Source of the DNA: Deltaproteobacteria bacterium
Lineage (GTDB): Bacteria; Desulfobacterota; Desulfomonilia; Desulfomonilales; Desulfomonilaceae
NCBI GenBank assembly: GCA_021777225.1
Contig: JAJYDQ010000011.1
Location: 1 to 64,000, forward strand
Length of the DNA: 64,000 nt
Direction: 5' to 3'
The first letter of the stretch is position 1, and each line of letters starts with the position of its first letter. Made by a program: the position numbers and the translations under genes. This document shows, one piece after another, positions 53,463 through 63,932 of this stretch. The notes under the pieces were generated by a model. That model was not told the DNA's origin. It searched no databases and saw only the letters and a list, made by a program, of their open reading frames with translations.

Positions 53463-55211
53463 ATGGATCAGAAAACAGACATTCTTCAGCAATTACGACT
53501 TAGATTTGGAGATCAAATTCTTGCGACTCAAATCACTCATGATGATGTCACTACTCTATGGGTCCAAAAAGAAAATGCGCACGCGGTTTTGCGCTACCTT
53601 AAAGAAGAAATTTCTGACCCTTTCCGGATGCTTTACGATGTTACGGCCATTGATGAACGGCTTCGCTCGCACAGACAGGATCAACCGGATGGGGATTTTA
53701 CAATTGTCTACCATTTGTTGTCACTTGATCGAAACTCAGATGTTCGTGTCAAAACGTCTCTTACTGGAGATCGGCCTAACATATCCAGTGTCGTTGACAT
53801 CTGGCAATCAGCTAACTGGTACGAACGAGAAATCTGGGATATGTTCGGGATTCAGTTTGAAGGACACCCTCACTTAAAACGAATCCTTATGCCTCCTTCT
53901 TGGGAAGGTCATCCCCTCCGTAAGGAACATCCAGCTCGAGCCACGGAGATGGGACCCTTTCAACTTCCAGAGGAAAAGGCGGAATCTCTCGAAAAGGATT
54001 TACAGTTTCATCCCGAAGAATGGGGTATGAAACTTGGAGAAGAAGACACCGACTACATGTTCCTCAATCTTGGTCCCCAACATCCGGGAACACACGGCCT
54101 ACTAAGGATTATTCTTGCTCTCGATGGGGAAGAGATTGCCGACGCCGCCATGGATATTGGTTACCATCATCGTGGGGCAGAGAAAATGGCGGAACGCCAA
54201 TCTTGGCACACGTTCATACCCTATACGGATAGAATAGACTATCTCGGTGGTGTTATGAACAATTTCGCCTATGTTCAGGCGTTAGAGAGTCTTGCTGGAA
54301 TCAAAGTCCCTGAAAAAGCACAAATGATACGCGTCATGATGGCTGAGTTCTTCCGCATTTCAAGCCATCTGGTATGGTATGGCACGTTCGCTCAGGACTT
54401 GGGAGCAATGTCACCTGTTTTTTACATGTTTAATGACAGGGAGCGGGTTTTCGACATAGTTTCAGCCATCACAGGCGGGAGAATGCACCCTGCCTGGTTC
54501 AGACTCGGTGGCGTGTCTCAGGACCTTCCCAGAGGCTGGGACAGGCCTGTCAGAGATTTCATTGAATATTTCCCGGCACGTCTGGCAGAATATGACAAAT
54601 TGGTGATGCAGAACCGGATTTTCAAGGCCAGGACTAAAGGAATAGGCGCCTATACTTTAGATGAGGCCATAGACTGGGGCGTGACTGGACCGGGCCTTCG
54701 GGCCTGCGGGCTTGACTGGGATTTTCGTAAAAAAAGACCATATTCCGGCTATGATCAGCTCGAATTCGATGTGCCTATTGCCAGTAATGGTGATTGTTAT
54801 GACAGAGCTGTTGTCAGAGTGGAAGAACTTCGGCAGAGTTTGAGGATCATAGGCCAATGTTTGAAAAACATGCCCGAAGGATCCTATAAATCCGATCACC
54901 CTCTTACGACCCCACCTCGTAAAGAAAACACTATGAAGGATATCGAGACACTTATAACGCACTTTCTCAGCGTTAGTTGGGGGCCGGTAATTCCGCCAGG
55001 TGAGTCTTTTTTCAGGATTGAAGCCACAAAGGGCGCAAATAGTTATTATTTGATCAGTGATGGCAATACCGTGGCCTATAGGGTTAGAATTCGAACCCCG
55101 TCTTTCGCCCATCTTCAGATGATCCCTAACATCGCCAAGGGCTTAACAATCGCCGATCTCATAGCGATTCTTGGAAGTGTGGATTATGTGTTGGCTGATG
55201 TTGACAGGTAG
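53463..55211 (+). CDS. nuoCD: Fused NADH-quinone oxidoreductase subunits C/D
   Basis: 582 residues. The NuoC part (30-kDa subunit, about 1-165) contains [20 protein letters not shown] and RKEHP; the NuoD part (49-kDa, about 195-582) begins [15 protein letters not shown] and includes GYHHRGAEK and [10 protein letters not shown]. It is a single frame with no stop between, as in Escherichia coli nuoCD. NuoD forms the quinone-binding cavity with NuoB. Confidence 0.95.
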   Translation: MDQKTDILQQLRLRFGDQILATQITHDDVTTLWVQKENAHAVLRYLKEEISDPFRMLYDVTAIDERLRSHRQDQPDGDFTIVYHLLSLDRNSDVRVKTSLTGDRPNISSVVDIWQSANWYEREIWDMFGIQFEGHPHLKRILMPPSWEGHPLRKEHPARATEMGPFQLPEEKAESLEKDLQFHPEEWGMKLGEEDTDYMFLNLGPQHPGTHGLLRIILALDGEEIADAAMDIGYHHRGAEKMAERQSWHTFIPYTDRIDYLGGVMNNFAYVQALESLAGIKVPEKAQMIRVMMAEFFRISSHLVWYGTFAQDLGAMSPVFYMFNDRERVFDIVSAITGGRMHPAWFRLGGVSQDLPRGWDRPVRDFIEYFPARLAEYDKLVMQNRIFKARTKGIGAYTLDEAIDWGVTGPGLRACGLDWDFRKKRPYSGYDQLEFDVPIASNGDCYDRAVVRVEELRQSLRIIGQCLKNMPEGSYKSDHPLTTPPRKENTMKDIETLITHFLSVSWGPVIPPGESFFRIEATKGANSYYLISDGNTVAYRVRIRTPSFAHLQMIPNIAKGLTIADLIAILGSVDYVLADVDR

Positions 55212-55219
55212 TATTCCAG

Positions 55220-55684
55220 ATGCTGTCTGATGAAATAAAATCTGAAATCCAATGTGGCGTCAGTGTTTGTCCCACAAGACATTGCGCGATCCTGGAAGCT
55301 CTGCAAATAGTTCAGAAACATCATGGCTGGATTTCTGATGAAAGAATCGAAGCAGTAGCGAAATTTCTGGGCTTGACTGTTGAAGAAGTTGATGGCGTGG
55401 CCACATTCTATAACCGGATTTATCGAAAACCTGTAGGAAGGCATGTAATCCTGGTGTGTGACAGTGTGAGTTGCTGGATAATGGGTTTTGAAAACATCCT
55501 GGATGAGCTTAGAAAGCTTTTGGGCATAGGTTTCGGGGAAACAACGCCAGATGGCCGTTTCAGTGTGTTACCTATTCAATGTCTCGGGGCATGTGAACAG
55601 GCGCCGGCCATCATGATTGATGGAACCTTGTATGGCTACCTGGATTCCGACAAGTTAAAAAAACTACTTGGCAATTACGAATAG
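55220..55684 (+). CDS. nuoE: NADH-quinone oxidoreductase subunit E
   Basis: 154 residues, the 24-kDa thioredoxin-like 2Fe-2S subunit. Ligands are in VCDSVSCWIMG and IQCLGACEQAP. GVATFYNRIYRKPVGRH is typical. It pairs with NuoF to bind the N1a cluster in the NADH module. Its presence shows a complete NADH-type complex I, not the ferredoxin-type eleven-subunit form. Confidence 0.94.
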   Translation: MLSDEIKSEIQCGVSVCPTRHCAILEALQIVQKHHGWISDERIEAVAKFLGLTVEEVDGVATFYNRIYRKPVGRHVILVCDSVSCWIMGFENILDELRKLLGIGFGETTPDGRFSVLPIQCLGACEQAPAIMIDGTLYGYLDSDKLKKLLGNYE

Positions 55685-55692
55685 AAACATTT

Positions 55693-56967
55693 ATGGAGAA
55701 ACCTCTCACTCAACATTTTGTAATCGGTGGAGAACCTCTCGACTTGGCCGGATATGAGAAAGTCGGAGGATATGAAGCTTGCCGAAAATCCCTGAAGTCT
55801 TTGACCCGTGACGATATTATGAAACTTGTCAAAGATTCCAATCTTAGGGGCAGAGGTGGAGCCGGTTTTCCGACTGGGCTGAAGTGGAGTTCCATGCCAT
55901 CCTCACAAAACAGTCCCAGACCTCGATATTTGATAGCTGACGCTGACGAAATGGAACCTGGCGCATTTAAAGACCGCATTTTAATGGAAGGGAACCCCCA
56001 CCAATTGATAGAAGGCCTTATAATCTGCGCTTACACAGTAGACGCTGAAATAGGCTTCATATTTATACGATCCGAATACACAAAGGCGGCTGCACGAATC
56101 AATAAGGCTATTAGGGAAGCCTATGAAAAAGGCTACCTCGGCTTCAACATTTTAGGGACAGGCTTTAACCTTGACCTGAAGCTTCATATTAGCTCGGGGC
56201 GATATATCTGTGGAGAGGGCACAGCGCTGACAAATTCCATTGAGGGTCATAGAGCCATTCCACGGCACAAGGCCCCTCGTCAGACCGAGTCTGGTCTCTG
56301 GGGTATGCCGACACTCCTAAACAATGTGGAAACCCTTTGCAACATACCTCATGTTGTTAACAACGGGGCGGAGTGGTTCAGAGGGTTGAGCAAGTGTAAA
56401 GACGGTGGAACAAAAATCTTTGGCGTTAGCGGAAAAGTTAGAAATCCAGGATGCTGGGAACTCCCTATGGGAACCACAATCAGGGAAATTCTTGAGGAAC
56501 ATGCTGGGGGGATGAGAGACGGCCTGAAGTTTCGCGGAACACTTCCAGGGGGCGCTTCTACTGATTTTCTTGTGGAACAACATTTGGACACACCTATGGA
56601 TTACGATTCTGTCCAAAAAGCGGGAAGTCGTTTTGGCACAGGCACTATGATAATTCTAGATAACCAGACGTGCCCAGTAGGGATGGTTCATAATCTGGAG
56701 AGTTTCTTTTCCCGGGAATCCTGCGGATGGTGTACGCCATGCCGCGAAGGTTTGCCGTGGACTGCCAAAATCCTGGCGGCAATTGAAGATGGAAAAGGTG
56801 AGCCCCGCGACATTGACACACTTGATTTTCTCGTGCGATCGCTTGGCCCTGGCAGAACTTTTTGCGCACTGGCCCCTGGGGCGATGGAACCCTTACGAAG
56901 CGCTCTGAAATTTTTCAGGGAAGATTTCGACGCACACATCAAAGAAAAGCGTTGCCCATGGAGATAA
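55693..56967 (+). CDS. nuoF: NADH-quinone oxidoreductase subunit F (NADH-binding)
   Basis: 424 residues. GRGGAGFPTGLKWS binds NADH/FMN; GRYICGEGTALTNSIEG continues the flavin site (the usual GEET is GEGT here); ESCGWCTPCREG and RTFCALAPGA provide the 4Fe-4S ligands. This is the electron entry point of complex I. It begins 8 bp after nuoE. Confidence 0.94.
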   Translation: MEKPLTQHFVIGGEPLDLAGYEKVGGYEACRKSLKSLTRDDIMKLVKDSNLRGRGGAGFPTGLKWSSMPSSQNSPRPRYLIADADEMEPGAFKDRILMEGNPHQLIEGLIICAYTVDAEIGFIFIRSEYTKAAARINKAIREAYEKGYLGFNILGTGFNLDLKLHISSGRYICGEGTALTNSIEGHRAIPRHKAPRQTESGLWGMPTLLNNVETLCNIPHVVNNGAEWFRGLSKCKDGGTKIFGVSGKVRNPGCWELPMGTTIREILEEHAGGMRDGLKFRGTLPGGASTDFLVEQHLDTPMDYDSVQKAGSRFGTGTMIILDNQTCPVGMVHNLESFFSRESCGWCTPCREGLPWTAKILAAIEDGKGEPRDIDTLDFLVRSLGPGRTFCALAPGAMEPLRSALKFFREDFDAHIKEKRCPWR

Positions 56968-56970
56968 GGT

Positions 56971-59691
56971 TTGGCCACAATTTTCATAGATAACGTTCCC
57001 TACCATGTTCAGGACGGACAAAACCTGCTGAGCGCATGCCTTTCGTTGGGTTTTAACATCCCTTACTTTTGCTGGCATCCAGCGATGCACGCTGTAGGCG
57101 CTTGTCGCATGTGCGCTGTAAAGCAGTTTCGAGATGAGAGTGATACCCGCGGTTCAATTGTGATGTCGTGTATGACTCCTGCCTCTGATGGAACAAGAGT
57201 TTCCATAGATGATGACGACATCAGAGAATTCAGGGCCGCAGTTATTGAATTTCTTATGCTCAACCATCCTCATGATTGCCCGGTTTGTGACGAAGGTGGC
57301 GAATGTCATCTCCAGGACATGACAGTATTGTCAGGCCATGTTTACAGAAGAAATCGCTTCAAAAAACGCACATACATAAACCAGAATTTGGGACCATTCA
57401 TCAATCATGAGATGAACCGGTGTATTCAGTGTTACAGATGTGTAAGATTTTACAGAGATTACGCGGGTGGCAGAGATTTTAATGTTTTTGGGGTTCATGA
57501 CAGGATTTATTTCGGTAGATGTTCAGACGGAACCCTAGAGAATGAATTCAGTGGAAATCTTGTTGAAGTTTGTCCCACGGGTGTGTTCACCGATAAAACA
57601 CTGAGAAAACAATATACCCGCAAATGGGACCTACAGACGGCCCCATCAGTTTGCCCTCACTGCGGACTGGGTTGCAATACCATCGTTGGTGAGAGATATG
57701 GCTCGGTCCGTAGAATACTTAACAGATATAATCATGAACTAAATGGTTATTTCCTTTGTGATCGAGGTCGTTTTGGATACGAGTTTGTAAATTGTGACCG
57801 TCGAATCCGTCAGCTGCTTGTTAAAGACAAATCAGGAGATTCAGAGGCCTTCTTACAACCGATTGAGAAGCAACAAGCTCTTCACTCTTTAAGCGAAATA
57901 TTTAGATCCGGCGCGCCGGTCATTGGGCTAGGTTCGCCCAGGGCCTCGCTGGAAGCCAACTTTTCATTGAGATCGCTCGTAGGGCCTGAAAATTTCTACA
58001 TCGGGATATCTGACCCCGAATTCCAGATGATTTCCAGGATCATTGAAGTATTGCGGAATGGACCGGCTCATTCACCGTCACTGCGAGAGGTCGAGCAGTC
58101 TGACGCCGTTTTGATTTTGGGAGAAGATGTTACTAATACAGCCCCAAGATTGGCTTTGTCCTTACGTCAGTCAGTACGTCAAAAGCCCATGGAAATGGTT
58201 GACAGGTTAAAGGTTCCTCGCTGGCTGGACGGTTCAGTAAGACAGATAGTTCAGGAAAACAAAGGACCTTTGTACATTTTTAGCCCCGTGGCCACCAGAC
58301 TTGATGATGTCGCCACAAAAACATTACAGCTCGCACCTGATGATATAGCCAGAATCGGTTTTCAGATTGCTCACGAAATAGACCCCGAAGCCCCGCCGGT
58401 TTCAGATCTTACAGCAAACTTTCGAGGTCTGGCGGCTAACATTGCGGAGACTCTTAAACAGGCCTCAGTACCGCTGGTGGTATCAGGAACAGGTTGTGGT
58501 TCCATTCATGTGATAAATGCCGCGGCTAATGTCACTAGGGCATTGCGTAGCAAGGGAAAGAGAGCTGGATTGTCCTACACCGTTCCGGAATGTAACAGCC
58601 TGGGACTTGGTTTAATAGGTGGTGGTAATATCAGCGATTGTTTCCAAAGGATCATGTCCTGTTCGGTAAACACATTTATAGTTCTGGAAAACGATCTTTA
58701 TCGCAGAGCTGAAGTTCAAATAACAGATCAGATTCTAAACAACTGTAAGCGTCTTATCGTGATTGATCACATAATGAGTCGTACCGCAGAAAAGGCCGAC
58801 ATAATGTTGCCTTCCGGAACCTTCGCTGAAACAACCGGTTCCTTCGTAAACAGTGAAGGACGCTGTCAGCGACAATTTCGAGTAATACCTCCTACAGGTG
58901 AAATTCAGGAAGCGCATCAGTGGATATTTGATATAATGACCTCGCTTCAATGGGATACATTAAGACATTTTTCTGATATTGAAAGCATTGGAGAATTATT
59001 GGCAGCAGAATTTCCAGTTTTTAAACCACTTCCGGAAGTAGCTCCACGCTCAAGTTTCCGGGAGTTCGGGCAGAAAATTCCCCGCCAGTCTCACAGATAC
59101 AGTGGTCGAACATCAATGCTCGCCAATATCACCGTGAATGAACCGAAACCACCGGATGACCCGGAATCACCTTTATCCTTTTCAATGGAGGGTTACCAGG
59201 GTATTCCTCCTGCTTCGTTAATTCAGAGATTCTGGGCTCCTGGTTGGAATTCCTCCCAGTCTGTAAACAAATTTCAGAGCGAAATCAATGGACCCCTAAT
59301 TGGTGGAGATCCCGGTCAACGCTTGATAGAACCATCCGCTAGCGGGAAATGGTCTTATTTTACTGACATCCCAGAACCTTACAAACCCCAGGATGACCTT
59401 TGGCTGATGATTCCCAAATTTCATGTTTTTGGTTCTGAAGAACTGAGTAGCCTCGGACCGGCGATCTCAGAAAGAATCCCCAAACCATATGTAGGGATCA
59501 ACCCCAAGGACGCTGAGTCGCTAGGTAAGCAGGAAGGCGAAAAAGTAGCAGTTGCAGGTGAAAATTTTTCAATCAGTGTGCCTGTACGGATCATTAAATC
59601 ATTGCCAAGGGGTATTATGGCATTACCCGTAGGGTTATTCACCTTAGATGGCTTCACATTTCCTCAATGGGTAAGAATTGTGAGAGACTGA
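56971..59691 (+). CDS. nuoG: NADH-quinone oxidoreductase subunit G
   Basis: 906 residues from a TTG start 3 bp after nuoF, with GGAG upstream. The N-terminal 2Fe-2S ligands are in CWHPAMHAVGACRMC, then HDCPVCDEGGEC, CIQCYRCVRF and an extra 4Fe-4S (N7-type) site CPHCGLGC, followed by a molybdopterin-oxidoreductase fold without obvious cofactor. The C-terminal domain is long. It carries the cluster chain of the NADH module. Confidence 0.94.
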   Translation: MATIFIDNVPYHVQDGQNLLSACLSLGFNIPYFCWHPAMHAVGACRMCAVKQFRDESDTRGSIVMSCMTPASDGTRVSIDDDDIREFRAAVIEFLMLNHPHDCPVCDEGGECHLQDMTVLSGHVYRRNRFKKRTYINQNLGPFINHEMNRCIQCYRCVRFYRDYAGGRDFNVFGVHDRIYFGRCSDGTLENEFSGNLVEVCPTGVFTDKTLRKQYTRKWDLQTAPSVCPHCGLGCNTIVGERYGSVRRILNRYNHELNGYFLCDRGRFGYEFVNCDRRIRQLLVKDKSGDSEAFLQPIEKQQALHSLSEIFRSGAPVIGLGSPRASLEANFSLRSLVGPENFYIGISDPEFQMISRIIEVLRNGPAHSPSLREVEQSDAVLILGEDVTNTAPRLALSLRQSVRQKPMEMVDRLKVPRWLDGSVRQIVQENKGPLYIFSPVATRLDDVATKTLQLAPDDIARIGFQIAHEIDPEAPPVSDLTANFRGLAANIAETLKQASVPLVVSGTGCGSIHVINAAANVTRALRSKGKRAGLSYTVPECNSLGLGLIGGGNISDCFQRIMSCSVNTFIVLENDLYRRAEVQITDQILNNCKRLIVIDHIMSRTAEKADIMLPSGTFAETTGSFVNSEGRCQRQFRVIPPTGEIQEAHQWIFDIMTSLQWDTLRHFSDIESIGELLAAEFPVFKPLPEVAPRSSFREFGQKIPRQSHRYSGRTSMLANITVNEPKPPDDPESPLSFSMEGYQGIPPASLIQRFWAPGWNSSQSVNKFQSEINGPLIGGDPGQRLIEPSASGKWSYFTDIPEPYKPQDDLWLMIPKFHVFGSEELSSLGPAISERIPKPYVGINPKDAESLGKQEGEKVAVAGENFSISVPVRIIKSLPRGIMALPVGLFTLDGFTFPQWVRIVRD

Positions 59692-59692
59692 A

Positions 59693-60646
59693 ATGGCCGA
59701 ACCAGTCCGATCAATCGTAGTTTTAGTAGCCATTCTCGTTGGTGTGCTTGTCACAGCCGCTGGATTGATTTGGCTTGAAAGGCGCTTGCTAGGATTGTGG
59801 CAGGATCGCTACGGTCCAAACCGGGCTGGTCGATTTGGATCTCTTCAAGTAGCCGCTGACATGATTAAGATATTCACAAAAGAAGACTGGGTCCCTCCTT
59901 TTGCTGATAAGCCTGTGTTTGTGATTGCTCCTGCCATTATCGTTGTGACCACTCTTCTTTCGTTTGCGATCATACCTTTTGCCCCCCACATAGAGATAGT
60001 GGATTTGAACATAGGACTGTTATTTTTTCTTGCAATGTCTTCTTTGAGTGTTTACAGCGTGGCTTTGGCGGGTTGGGCTTCAGACAACAAGTATTCTTTG
60101 CTGGGCGGTTTAAGAGCCGCTGCTCAGATGCTGGGTTACGAAGTTTTTATGGGGTTGTCCCTCGCAGGTGTTGTCATGCTCGCAGGGTCATTTAATCTTC
60201 GCGAAATAGTTGAAGCACAAACGAAGACATGGTTTGTAATCCCACAATTTTTGGGTTTCGTGATCTTCGTGGTCGCCGGGCTAGCTGAGACAAGGCGAAT
60301 TCCCTTTGACCTTCCTGAAGCCGAGAATGAACTAGTGGCGGGTTACCATTCAGAATATTCCGGTATGAAATTCGGGATGTTTTTTGTCGGTGAATATATA
60401 GGTGTCACGTTAATAAGCGCTTTGATAGCCACACTTTTTTTTGGCGGCTGGTTGGGACCTTTGCTGCCACCTCCGTTATGGATGATAATAAAAACTTTTG
60501 TCTTTATTTGCGGTTTCATTCTGGTTCGAGCCGCGCTTCCCAGGCTACGGTATGATCAGTTGCTGGAATTCGGCTGGAAGCTGATGCTTCCACTTTCGCT
60601 CATCAATATTATGGTGAGCGGCGCAATTATCCTGGTCGCAAGTTGA
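59693..60646 (+). CDS. nuoH: NADH-quinone oxidoreductase subunit H
   Basis: 317 residues, eight membrane helices. WLERRLLGLWQDRYGPNRAG near the start and AGLAETRRIPFDLPEAENEL near 197 are the quinone-site loops of NuoH. It anchors the peripheral arm to the membrane arm. Confidence 0.95.
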   Translation: MAEPVRSIVVLVAILVGVLVTAAGLIWLERRLLGLWQDRYGPNRAGRFGSLQVAADMIKIFTKEDWVPPFADKPVFVIAPAIIVVTTLLSFAIIPFAPHIEIVDLNIGLLFFLAMSSLSVYSVALAGWASDNKYSLLGGLRAAAQMLGYEVFMGLSLAGVVMLAGSFNLREIVEAQTKTWFVIPQFLGFVIFVVAGLAETRRIPFDLPEAENELVAGYHSEYSGMKFGMFFVGEYIGVTLISALIATLFFGGWLGPLLPPPLWMIIKTFVFICGFILVRAALPRLRYDQLLEFGWKLMLPLSLINIMVSGAIILVAS

Positions 60647-60658
60647 TGAAGGATAAAA

Positions 60659-61174
60659 ATGTTTAGTTTGCTCAAAGGAATGTGGATTGTTCTCAAGCAT
60701 ACGATTAGAAAACGCGAAACGGTCCTTTATCCTGAAGAAAAGCCCATTCGGAGCCCGAGGTGGAGGGGGAGAATTATATTGTCTCGTGATCCTGATGGGT
60801 GGGAACGTTGCGTGGCGTGTTATCTATGCGCTGCGGCGTGTCCGGTTGACTGCATTTCTTTACAGGCTACCCAGGATGAACATGGGAGAAGATATCCGGA
60901 ATTCTTTAGAATTAATTTCTCGAGATGTATTTTTTGCGGTTTTTGTGAAGAAGCCTGCCCTACTTATGCGATACAGCTTACAAATGATTTCGAGATGGGT
61001 GAATATTCTCGTCACAATTTTATATATGAAAAAGAACATTTACTCATTAGTGGTCCGGGGAAATACCCTGACTACAATTTTTACCGAGTTGCTGGAATTT
61101 CGATAGCCGGAAAAGGCAAGGGTGAGTCTGAAAATGAAAAGCCGCCCGAAGACGTTCACAGCCTGATGCCCTAG
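60659..61174 (+). CDS. nuoI: NADH-quinone oxidoreductase subunit I
   Basis: 171 residues with two 4Fe-4S motifs: [15 protein letters not shown] and [16 protein letters not shown]. The family opening [18 protein letters not shown] is clear. It carries clusters N6a and N6b between NuoG and NuoB. AAGGAT lies upstream of the ATG. Confidence 0.95.
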   Translation: MFSLLKGMWIVLKHTIRKRETVLYPEEKPIRSPRWRGRIILSRDPDGWERCVACYLCAAACPVDCISLQATQDEHGRRYPEFFRINFSRCIFCGFCEEACPTYAIQLTNDFEMGEYSRHNFIYEKEHLLISGPGKYPDYNFYRVAGISIAGKGKGESENEKPPEDVHSLMP

Positions 61175-61199
61175 AAGGATCTTTTTCGAGGACAAACGT

Positions 61200-61730
61200 A
61201 TGAACAGCGTTTTTTATATATCTACCGCAGTCGCTATCTTGGCCACTTTGATGGTTGTAACACGCTCTAACGTAGTCCATGCTCTACTATATCTAATAGT
61301 TTCATTTTTTGCCGTAGCCTTAATCTTCTTTACGCTCGGAGCCCCATACGTAGCGGCCCTGGAAGTGATTATCTATGCTGGAGCTATCATGGTGTTGTTC
61401 GTATTCGTGATCATGATGCTTAACCTTGGAACGAGTTCCAACATTCAAGAGAGCGATTGGCTAAAACACCGCGTCTGGATTGGCCCATCTTTGCTTGCCG
61501 GGTTTCTCGTCCTGGAGTTAATATATCTCATTATCTTCACCAGCGCCCAGCTATCTCCTACTTCGTCAGTGGAAATTTCTCCAAAACAGGTGGGAATAGC
61601 GCTTTTTGGCCCTTACGCTGTTGGTGTAGAATTGGCGTCAATGCTGCTTTTGGCTGGATTGGTCAGCGCCTATCATCTCGGGGCTAGGCGGTCACAAGTC
61701 CTGTCTTCCAGAATAGAGGACAAACCATGA
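61200..61730 (+). CDS. nuoJ: NADH-quinone oxidoreductase subunit J
   Basis: 176 residues, five membrane helices. [20 protein letters not shown] and [20 protein letters not shown] are the signature helices, including the pi-bulge segment. It overlaps nuoK by 4 bp. Confidence 0.94.
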   Translation: MNSVFYISTAVAILATLMVVTRSNVVHALLYLIVSFFAVALIFFTLGAPYVAALEVIIYAGAIMVLFVFVIMMLNLGTSSNIQESDWLKHRVWIGPSLLAGFLVLELIYLIIFTSAQLSPTSSVEISPKQVGIALFGPYAVGVELASMLLLAGLVSAYHLGARRSQVLSSRIEDKP

Positions 61731-62038
61731 CAGCTAATATCCCAATCGAACATGCCTTCATTGCGGCTGCTATCCTTTTTGGATTGGGTTTGACTGGAGT
61801 GCTTATCCGAAGAAACCTCATTTTCATACTAATGTCTGTCGAAATAATGTTGAATGCTTCAGGCTTGGCCTTTGTGGCGGCTGGGTCAAAATGGGGACAA
61901 GTTGACGGACAAGTCATGTTCATTTTTATTCTTGCGTCGGCAGCGGCTGAAGTGGCCGTAGGACTGGCGTTGGCAATTCAGTTCTATCATCAATTCAAAA
62001 CATTGGATACGGACAAAGCAAGAAAGGCTCGAGGCTAG
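61727..62038 (+). CDS. nuoK: NADH-quinone oxidoreductase subunit K
   Basis: 103 residues, three membrane helices. It contains the conserved Glu pair used in proton transfer ([14 protein letters not shown] and [13 protein letters not shown]). ATG lies inside the nuoJ stop region, so the two are translationally coupled. Confidence 0.95.
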   Translation: MTANIPIEHAFIAAAILFGLGLTGVLIRRNLIFILMSVEIMLNASGLAFVAAGSKWGQVDGQVMFIFILASAAAEVAVGLALAIQFYHQFKTLDTDKARKARG

Positions 62039-62039
62039 A

Positions 62040-63932
62040 ATGCTTGATCTGTTGTGGTTGGTTCCGGCATTTCCAATTTTCAGCTTCCTTGCCCAGGTTT
62101 TGGCTGGGTCGAGGTTATCAGCCAGAGAGCAATCCCTGGTAGGGGTGGGATCTGTCGGGGCATCAGCAGCTTTAAGTTTAGCTATCGGTACAAGTTTCGT
62201 GGCTGCTCCACCCGCTGATTACCATTACAGCCAAGTAATGTGGAACTGGATCACTATTGGTAAATTTTCCCCATCAATTGGATTTCATTTAGACGCTCTT
62301 TCAATCTGTATGATGGTTGTGGTTACTGTGGTTGGATTTTTGATTCACTTATATTCTGTTGGATATATGAGCGGCGATGAAGGATTTAGCCGTTTTTTCG
62401 CATATATGAATCTTTTTGTAGCCTCGATGTTAACTCTAGTGCTGGCGGACAATCTGCTCCTGCTTTATCTGGGTTGGGAAGGTGTCGGACTATGTAGCTT
62501 CTTGTTAATTGGTTTCTGGTACAAAGAACCTGAAAACGTCAAAGCAGCGACCAAAGCATTCTTGATAACACGTATCGGCGATACTTCAATGGTAATTGGC
62601 TTATTCCTTTTGTTCAATTCACTGGGGACATTGCAAATACAGGATTTGATAGTTCACGCCAGCCAACAATGGGCGATCGGATCGACGGCGCCAGCACTTG
62701 CCGCAGCGTTACTTTTAGGTGGGGCCGTGGGTAAATCCGCCCAGATTCCACTCCAAACATGGTTGCCTGACGCGATGGCCGGTCCGACACCGGTAAGCGC
62801 TTTAATTCATGCCGCGACAATGGTTACTGCGGGTGTATATTTGATCGCCCGTATGAACGCCTTGTTTATTCTAGCGCCTGTTGTTCAGTCAGCCGTAGCT
62901 ATTATTGGCCTTGTGACCTTACTTCTAGCTGGCTTTAGCGCATTAACACAGACTGACATCAAACGAGTCCTTGCGTACTCTACAATTAGTCAGATTGGTT
63001 ATATGTTTTTAGCCCTTGGAGTTGGGGCCTGGTCGGCCGCGATCTTTCATTTTGTGACACACGCCTTTTTCAAAGCTCTTTTGTTCCTGGCGGCCGGATC
63101 CATCATTCTTGCATCTGGTCACGAACAAAATATGTTTAAACTTGGTGGGGTACGTAAACAATTGCCTGTTACATTCTGGACATTTCTCATAGGGGCGGCG
63201 TCTCTAGCTGCTCTCCCTCTTGTAACAGATGGGTTTTACAGCAAAGATATGATTCTGTGGGATGTGTGGTCATCACCAAAGGGGGGGGTGTGGTTGTGGG
63301 TCGGGGGAATCATAGGCGCCTTTTTAACATCGCTTTACACTTTTAGAATGGTTTTTCTCACTTGTTTTGGCGCTCCAATGACCCCTTTGACTTCACATCC
63401 AAAGAAATCAATCCGCATTCCTTTGATAACACTTGCAATATTGTCGATAATCGTGGGGTTTATCGAATTGCCTCACAATTTTGGGAACGTGCATTTATTT
63501 TCGGATTTCCTGGAATTAGCTTTGCCGTCCTTTGCGTCGAGTGGCGCCAATCAGCATGGTGAACTGTTGTTGGAGTTCATTGCGGGACTGGTTTGTCTGG
63601 CAGGGATTCCTATCTGTTATCTATTATATCTGAAAAGCCCTGATTACTCTGATAAATTGGCAAGAAGTCCTTTAGGTTCAGGATTACATGATCTCTGGTT
63701 TTCCGGTTGGGGTTTTGATCTAGTATATGACAAATTAATTGTTATGCCGTTCATTTGGATCACGGACTTTAACAAAGCGGATTTTATGGATAGTTTTTAT
63801 GGATTCATCGCAACCATTACTCAGGTTTTTCACCGGATTTTTAGCGTAACTCAAACGGGAAAACTCAGGCAATACGTTTTGGGTATAACATTTGGAGCCA
63901 TCTTGATCCTAGGAATACTGGCCTGCTTATGA
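62040..63932 (+). CDS. nuoL: NADH-quinone oxidoreductase subunit L
   Basis: 630 residues, antiporter-like proton-pumping subunit. YLGWEGVGLCSFLLIGFWY, GKSAQIPLQTWLPDAMAGPT and LIHAATMVTAGVYL carry the conserved Glu, Lys and His residues of the channel. The C-terminal transverse helix is present. Its stop overlaps the start of nuoM. Confidence 0.95.
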   Translation: MLDLLWLVPAFPIFSFLAQVLAGSRLSAREQSLVGVGSVGASAALSLAIGTSFVAAPPADYHYSQVMWNWITIGKFSPSIGFHLDALSICMMVVVTVVGFLIHLYSVGYMSGDEGFSRFFAYMNLFVASMLTLVLADNLLLLYLGWEGVGLCSFLLIGFWYKEPENVKAATKAFLITRIGDTSMVIGLFLLFNSLGTLQIQDLIVHASQQWAIGSTAPALAAALLLGGAVGKSAQIPLQTWLPDAMAGPTPVSALIHAATMVTAGVYLIARMNALFILAPVVQSAVAIIGLVTLLLAGFSALTQTDIKRVLAYSTISQIGYMFLALGVGAWSAAIFHFVTHAFFKALLFLAAGSIILASGHEQNMFKLGGVRKQLPVTFWTFLIGAASLAALPLVTDGFYSKDMILWDVWSSPKGGVWLWVGGIIGAFLTSLYTFRMVFLTCFGAPMTPLTSHPKKSIRIPLITLAILSIIVGFIELPHNFGNVHLFSDFLELALPSFASSGANQHGELLLEFIAGLVCLAGIPICYLLYLKSPDYSDKLARSPLGSGLHDLWFSGWGFDLVYDKLIVMPFIWITDFNKADFMDSFYGFIATITQVFHRIFSVTQTGKLRQYVLGITFGAILILGILACL